Shown here piece after piece: positions 23,661 through 28,029 of a DNA stretch of 28,029 nucleotides (positions within the stretch are counted from its first letter, which is position 1; each line of letters opens with the position of its first letter). The stretch covers positions 1-28,029 of the forward strand of contig JAGBVY010000145.1 of the NCBI GenBank assembly GCA_017630115.1, given 5' to 3'. Both the position numbers and the translations under genes were made by a program. Below the pieces are notes generated by a model. That model ran no database searches. It worked only from the letters and a program-made list of their open reading frames with translations, and was not told where the DNA came from. The stretch is from Tidjanibacter sp. Lineage in GTDB: Bacteria > Bacteroidota > Bacteroidia > Bacteroidales > Rikenellaceae.

Positions 23661-25193
23661 ATGTCAGGGCAAAATAATAAACGCATAGCCAAGAATACAC
23701 TATTTTTATATATTAGAATGGCCATAGTAATGGCTATAAATCTATATGTTACCCGAGTTGTTCTCGATGTTTTGGGCGTTTCAGATTATGGTGTATATAA
23801 TGTGGTATGTGGATTTGTTTCCATGTTCGGTTTCTTAAATACCTCAATGGCGCAAGGTATCCAAAGATTTTACAATTATGAGTTGGGGAAAAATGGAGAA
23901 GGTGCCGATGTAAAAGTTTATAACACCGCTTTAATTATACAGCTTGTGTTAGCCGTTGGCATTGTGATATTAACTGAAACCATTGGTCTATGGTATGTTA
24001 ACACAAAGATGGTAATATCACCCGAGAGAATAGTAGCCGCAAATTGGATATTCCAATTCTCAGTCCTATCATTAGTATTTGTCATTATGCAGATTCCGTA
24101 TAGTGCCGCAATATTAGCATACGAAAGGATGGACTACTATGCAGTAGTAAGTATAATAGATGCTGTTATGAAACTGGCAATTGTGATTATTTTGCCGCAC
24201 TTACCTGGGGATAGCTTGATTTTTTACGGCTTGTTGATGATGGCCATTAGCATTATTGACTTCATATTGTATTCTGTATACTGTCGTAAAAAATTCCATC
24301 ATCTCAAGTTCAAGAAAGTGTTTGACTCATCATTGTTTAAATCAATGATGAGTTTCTCGGGCTGGAATTTGTTTGGAACGTTTGCGTATGTTGTTGTGAA
24401 AGGTCAAGGTGTCAATGTCTTAATAAATACATTCTTTGGCACTGTCGTTAATGCTGCTAATGGTATAGCCACACAAATTTCTTCGGCTATTCAGACATTT
24501 GCAGCAAACATTGTACTCGCGTTCAAGCCACAATTAACGCAATCGTATGCAATGGGTGATTATAGTCGTGCCATAAACTTAATGTTTAGCATGTCCAAGA
24601 TAGCGTACACATTGATGTGCGTAATCGCAATTCCCATAATGGTTGAAATGGATTATGTATTAACATTGTGGTTAAGCTCTAATATTCCTACCTATACGCA
24701 TAGCTTTGCAAACCTTACGATAATTGCAACAATGATAGGAATATTGAATACACCTATCACGCAGATGATTCACGCTTCTGGGCAGATGAAAAAATATCAA
24801 ATAGCCACTAGTATTGTCATATGTAGCATATTACCGATATCTTGGTTGTTTCTCAAACTTGGCTATGGGGCAACGAGTGTATTTGTTATTACAATTATCA
24901 TAATGGTTATTAACCAAGTAGTCAGTTTGCAGGTCCTTCATTCAATATTCAAGCTTAGTGTCACAAAATATATTAAAGAGGTTGTTATCCCATGCATCAT
25001 AATAACAATCATTCCGCTATTTGTTGTATTATCTACAAGTAATGCGATTGGGTCTTCATCTATTTGGACCTTTATAGTTGTGACTATTGTAAATCTACTT
25101 GCGGTGGGAATATCATTCTATCTAACGTTGAATAGTGCTGAAAAACAAATTATTCAATCTTATATAGTTAAAATTAAAAACAAAATATGTTAA
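23661..25193 (+). CDS. wzx: Polysaccharide flippase (Wzx-like, MOP superfamily)
   Basis: 510 residues with about 12-14 hydrophobic helices and no large soluble domain. The N-terminus (NTLFLYIRMAIVMAINLYVT, then LGVSDYGVYNVVCG) has the wording of Bacteroidetes O-unit flippases. It would turn lipid-linked repeat units across the inner membrane for polymerisation by the Wzy-like protein encoded downstream. Codon use is strongly A/T-ending, unlike all genes to its left, so this is the first gene of the strain-variable part. Its stop overlaps the next start codon by 7 bp, indicating translational coupling. Confidence 0.88.
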   Translation: MSGQNNKRIAKNTLFLYIRMAIVMAINLYVTRVVLDVLGVSDYGVYNVVCGFVSMFGFLNTSMAQGIQRFYNYELGKNGEGADVKVYNTALIIQLVLAVGIVILTETIGLWYVNTKMVISPERIVAANWIFQFSVLSLVFVIMQIPYSAAILAYERMDYYAVVSIIDAVMKLAIVIILPHLPGDSLIFYGLLMMAISIIDFILYSVYCRKKFHHLKFKKVFDSSLFKSMMSFSGWNLFGTFAYVVVKGQGVNVLINTFFGTVVNAANGIATQISSAIQTFAANIVLAFKPQLTQSYAMGDYSRAINLMFSMSKIAYTLMCVIAIPIMVEMDYVLTLWLSSNIPTYTHSFANLTIIATMIGILNTPITQMIHASGQMKKYQIATSIVICSILPISWLFLKLGYGATSVFVITIIIMVINQVVSLQVLHSIFKLSVTKYIKEVVIPCIIITIIPLFVVLSTSNAIGSSSIWTFIVVTIVNLLAVGISFYLTLNSAEKQIIQSYIVKIKNKIC

Positions 25194-25773
25194 AGAGATT
25201 AGTTATCGCTCTAATGTCATTTAGAGCCAAAAAGAGAGTCCGCTCAAATGCAACAATTTGTGGAGAAGGACACAAATACTGTGCAAAGTCCAACATCGTA
25301 TTATTAGGAGGTGCTACTAAAAAAAATGTAGTACTACCAGAACATTGTTGGTGTGAAGGCCAAATATATGTAGAAGGTAATGGCCGTGTTGAGATGCATC
25401 CATACTCTAAAATTGGATCTACTACTAGAATTTTATGTGTTAATAAAGTTGTTATCGGAGCATATACTGCCAATGCAGACAATACAACAATATGTGATAA
25501 TAATAACCACCCCATTAGCCCTTCATTTAGAAGACAGATGCGCCTAACTCCAGTTGGGGATGACATGAGAATGTGGAAACATTCTGCCAATGCCCCAATT
25601 ATCATTGGCGAAAATTGCTGGATTGGCACAAATGTGCGTATTTGTAAAGGTGTAACAATTGGTGATAATTCGGTAGTGGCCGCATGTTCTGTAGTAACAA
25701 AAGATGTCCGGCTAATTGCATAGTAGCAGGCAATCCAGCCAAGATTGTAAAAACCGACATTGATAAGATCTAA
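25187..25773 (+). pseudogene. Hexapeptide-repeat acetyltransferase with a frameshift near the C-terminus
   Basis: Left-handed beta-helix acyltransferase, probably adding acetyl groups to capsule sugars. The intact frame gives 178 residues ending in KDVRLIA. After GAT GTC (25703-25708) the family ending reappears in another frame: A-N-C-I-V-A-G-N-P-A-K-I-V-K-T-D-I-D-K-I up to a TAA at 25771. Adding one C after 25708 would restore V-P-A-N and a 195-residue protein. So there is a 1-base deletion or a sequencing error. The hexapeptide repeats (IIIGENCWIGTNVRICKGV at about 144-162) are intact; only the last coil and C-terminal helix are lost. Activity may be reduced rather than absent. Confidence 0.85.
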
Positions 25774-25821
25774 TTCTGTTGGGGATTATATAAAATTCGA
25801 GAACCACTCATTTGCTTATTT

Positions 25822-26994
25822 ATGAATAAACGAATAATCTCCTCTATAATCATACTCCTTCTGCTTTTTGCTGCATTTGTTAGCATCAACAGCCCACAGC
25901 TCAACAGTATTGCTTTGTATGTTGCCATACCATTAGCCTTTGGATTGAGCATTATACAATATGGGAATCCATTGTCTAATAACAGATATATGCAATGGCT
26001 AATTGTGCTTTATTGTTGGATTGGTATTACATATTTTGGGGCCTACAATCAGGCCGTGGCTTTGGCTCAAATGAAACAGATACTTGGTGTGGTTCTGTTA
26101 TCTTCCGTTATGGCTAATGTGTCCAAAAATCAAAAGGCGATGCCATGGCTATATGTGGTATTCATTTGCCTATTTATGTCTGCTGCCAATTACGCCCAGA
26201 CGAATCTGGTGAATGTTATTGGTGAGGATGAACGTGCAACAGATGATGTGTTAAATGCCAATACCTTGGCATATTACGCATTCTATTTCAGTTGTGCTGT
26301 TTATGCTTTGGGGGAATGTGTCAATAGTACAAGATTGAAAAAGGTGATGCGTTATATATTTTTTAGTGTGATCTTTATCTCCGTGTGGATAGCACTCATT
26401 ACGGCATCCCGCCAAGTATTAGTGATACAAGTTCCTCTTTTCTGTGTCCTTTTATACATTAGATATGGATTAGGGAAAGGTAGATGGTTATTTTTCTTTA
26501 TTATCGGAGCTGTATTGGTTTGGTTGTTAAGTACAAATGCTTTGGAAACCATTTTTGAAGGAACACTACTCCAAGAGAGATATGAACTGAAATTGGAAGA
26601 CGATACACGCACACTTGTATTAAGAGAAGCTGTTGATGTGGGCAATAGCCATCCGATTACAGGAGTCGGTCCTGGAAATTTTGTATTGCAATCAAGGTAT
26701 CATGTATTTTCACATTGTACATACACGGAGTTATATGCTAATAGTGGATTTATAGCATCCCTTATATTCATATTGGTTATTGCATATTTCATCATAAAGC
26801 AATTTAATCGGTATCGTAAGAGTAAAGATACAATGTATCTATTCTTTATGGCCTTTGGGGTATTCTTTGCCATAGACAATTTTTTTTATGTATTCTATGC
26901 TCAATTGTGGCTAATGGCATTCTTCGTCCTTGTTGCTAGCCATAGTGAAACATATTATCGCTTGCAACAACAAATCAGAACTTCAACAAAATAA
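25822..26994 (+). CDS. wzy: O-antigen/capsule polymerase, Wzy-like
   Basis: A 390-residue polytopic protein with about ten hydrophobic segments and one longer extracytoplasmic loop at about 245-300. That loop contains RTLVLREAVDVGNSHPITG and the GVGPGNF element typical of the Wzy_C/O-antigen ligase family; an ITASRQ motif lies before it. In a Wzx/Wzy operon it most likely polymerises flipped repeat units in the periplasm, although ligases share the domain. AT-rich like its neighbours. It starts 48 bp after the end of the acetyltransferase gene. Confidence 0.82.
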   Translation: MNKRIISSIIILLLLFAAFVSINSPQLNSIALYVAIPLAFGLSIIQYGNPLSNNRYMQWLIVLYCWIGITYFGAYNQAVALAQMKQILGVVLLSSVMANVSKNQKAMPWLYVVFICLFMSAANYAQTNLVNVIGEDERATDDVLNANTLAYYAFYFSCAVYALGECVNSTRLKKVMRYIFFSVIFISVWIALITASRQVLVIQVPLFCVLLYIRYGLGKGRWLFFFIIGAVLVWLLSTNALETIFEGTLLQERYELKLEDDTRTLVLREAVDVGNSHPITGVGPGNFVLQSRYHVFSHCTYTELYANSGFIASLIFILVIAYFIIKQFNRYRKSKDTMYLFFMAFGVFFAIDNFFYVFYAQLWLMAFFVLVASHSETYYRLQQQIRTSTK

Positions 26995-26999
26995 TAAGC

Positions 27000-27527
27000 A
27001 TGAGAGTAATTAAATTGGTTTGTCTGGTTTTATACTATTGTTTTGCACGATTCCTCCCAACTAGTTATACCCCAATCGTAGGAAAACCGTCAAAATGGAT
27101 TAGATATCAATTATGTCGTAACATTTTTGCCAAATGTGGCAAGAATGTAAATATAGAGAGAGGAGCATTCTTTGGTCGTGGTAGTCTTATAGAGATTGGA
27201 GACAACTCTGGCATGGGAGTAAATTGCCATCTACCGTCTAATACAAAAATTGGTAATAATGTTATGATGGCCCCAAATTGCTACATCCTTAACATGAATC
27301 ACGCTTTTGATAGGACAGATATTCCCATGTGTCAACAAGGTTCCACCCCCCCCCTTACAACAATCATTGAAGATGATGTTTGGATAGGGAGAGGTGTTAT
27401 GATGACACCAGGCAGAGTAGTTAAGCGAGGTTCCGTCGTTGCGGCAGGGTGTGTATTATGTAAAGATTTTCCAGAGTATTCTATTGTGGGAGGGAATCCT
27501 TCTCGATTTATTAAAAGCCGATTATAG
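27000..27527 (+). CDS. Hexapeptide-repeat O-acetyltransferase (maltose acetyltransferase-like)
   Basis: 175 residues. Parallel beta-helix repeats run from about residue 47 (KNVNIERGAFFGRG) to the C-terminus. The expected active-site His is in ILNMNHAFDR at about 97, followed by a loop and the family signature EDDVWIGRGVMMTPG, ending in GGNPSRFIKSRL. It probably acetylates a sugar of the repeat unit. The loop codons Thr116-Pro-Pro-Leu are written with nine consecutive C (27346-27354); loss of one C would shift to a frame that stops after ten codons, so the gene could switch on and off by slippage. It starts 5 bp after the wzy stop. Confidence 0.85.
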   Translation: MRVIKLVCLVLYYCFARFLPTSYTPIVGKPSKWIRYQLCRNIFAKCGKNVNIERGAFFGRGSLIEIGDNSGMGVNCHLPSNTKIGNNVMMAPNCYILNMNHAFDRTDIPMCQQGSTPPLTTIIEDDVWIGRGVMMTPGRVVKRGSVVAAGCVLCKDFPEYSIVGGNPSRFIKSRL

Positions 27528-27596
27528 AAAGTAGGTCATTCAATAAGCGTTGAACTTGAAAGAATATAAGTGTATTAAAATTCGATAAGTGTTTAT

Positions 27597-28029
27597 ATGA
27601 AGATAGGTATTATTACTGGAGGCAACTTTCAAGCAAAAAAGGGGTTATTCAATTCCGTGCATTGCAGAGCTAAGGAATTAATGCAACATCCAAATGTTGA
27701 TGTAGATATCTATTTTTTGGAAGAATATCCTTCTTTGTTGTTTAAATTGATTTTTAAAGCATTTAGACCAAATGCAACATTGGATGAGACTGTTGACGCT
27801 AAGGAAGTTATCTACAAAGGAGTTAAATATCACATTTTAAGGACTCCTAAATTAATAATAGATTATATACTATCTGTTAAACTGCACTTTTCTACCACGA
27901 TTTCAAAAATTATAGAACGCAAAAAAATGTCGCATTTTAGAGAATACGACATAATTATAGCACAATCAACCACTGGAGCCCATCTTGCCAAATTAGTTCA
28001 TCATAAATACAACATTCCATATATAGCAG
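27597..28029 (+). CDS. Glycosyltransferase, N-terminal part (GT4-like), cut by window end
   Basis: The frame opens at the ATG at 27597 and runs to the window end without a stop (144 codons visible). MKIGIITGGNF with a following Phe-Asn-Ser-Val-His-Cys-Arg-Ala-Lys-Glu-Leu segment, the strand DVDIYFLEEYP, YDIIIAQSTTGAHLAK and NIPYIA at the edge are the usual first Rossmann half of GT-B glycosyltransferases, where PY(I/V) precedes the acceptor-side loop. Family 4 is likely but the nucleotide-sugar half is not in the window. The 69-bp gap before it shows no promoter box, so it is probably part of the capsule operon. Confidence 0.75.
   Translation, partial: MKIGIITGGNFQAKKGLFNSVHCRAKELMQHPNVDVDIYFLEEYPSLLFKLIFKAFRPNATLDETVDAKEVIYKGVKYHILRTPKLIIDYILSVKLHFSTTISKIIERKKMSHFREYDIIIAQSTTGAHLAKLVHHKYNIPYIA

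Overview
The window looks like a chromosomal segment of a Bacteroidales bacterium, possibly an Alistipes-like member of the Rikenellaceae; the genus is a guess. The evidence is repeated Bacteroidetes-type promoters (TAnnTTTG -7 boxes), the absence of strong Shine-Dalgarno sequences, an Oar-type TonB-dependent receptor paired with a large surface lipoprotein, and a capsule locus opened by an UpxY-type NusG paralogue.

Positions 1-16063 are mostly minus-strand genes. In order they are sufB (Fe-S assembly), a small outer-membrane barrel, a DMT-family permease, a lipoprotein with repeated OB-like domains downstream of a TonB-dependent receptor, radA downstream of a Stealth-type phosphotransferase, prs, and the GTPase gene engB. 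A plus-strand gene for a DUF4251-like envelope protein and the minus-strand aroB follow. aroB and typA are divergently transcribed from a symmetric promoter region. Intergenic spaces carry two kinds of repeat. One is a nested-hairpin element with a conserved core (end of sufB, end of prs, and a tandem copy near 12.4 kb). The other is a composite low-complexity repeat (about 3.36-3.46 kb and 12.10-12.33 kb).

From 18.1 kb to the right end there is a capsule or exopolysaccharide operon on the plus strand. It has a good promoter, a leader of about 220 nt and upxY. These are followed by a membrane-anchored NDP-sugar 4,6-dehydratase, UDP-glucose 6-dehydrogenase and UDP-glucuronate 4-epimerase, which supply deoxy-sugar and uronic-acid precursors. 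A 77-codon chimeric remnant (kinase N-terminus fused to the C-terminus of a second UDP-glucose dehydrogenase) then marks a switch to visibly AT-rich DNA. The AT-rich part holds the flippase wzx, a frameshifted acetyltransferase, a wzy-like polymerase, a second acetyltransferase with an in-frame C9 tract, and the start of a glycosyltransferase that leaves the window.

The observations most worth following are the recombination scar at the conserved/variable boundary of the capsule locus, the nested-hairpin repeat family, the two possible on/off lesions in the capsule acetyltransferases, and the repeated OB-fold lipoprotein with its receptor.
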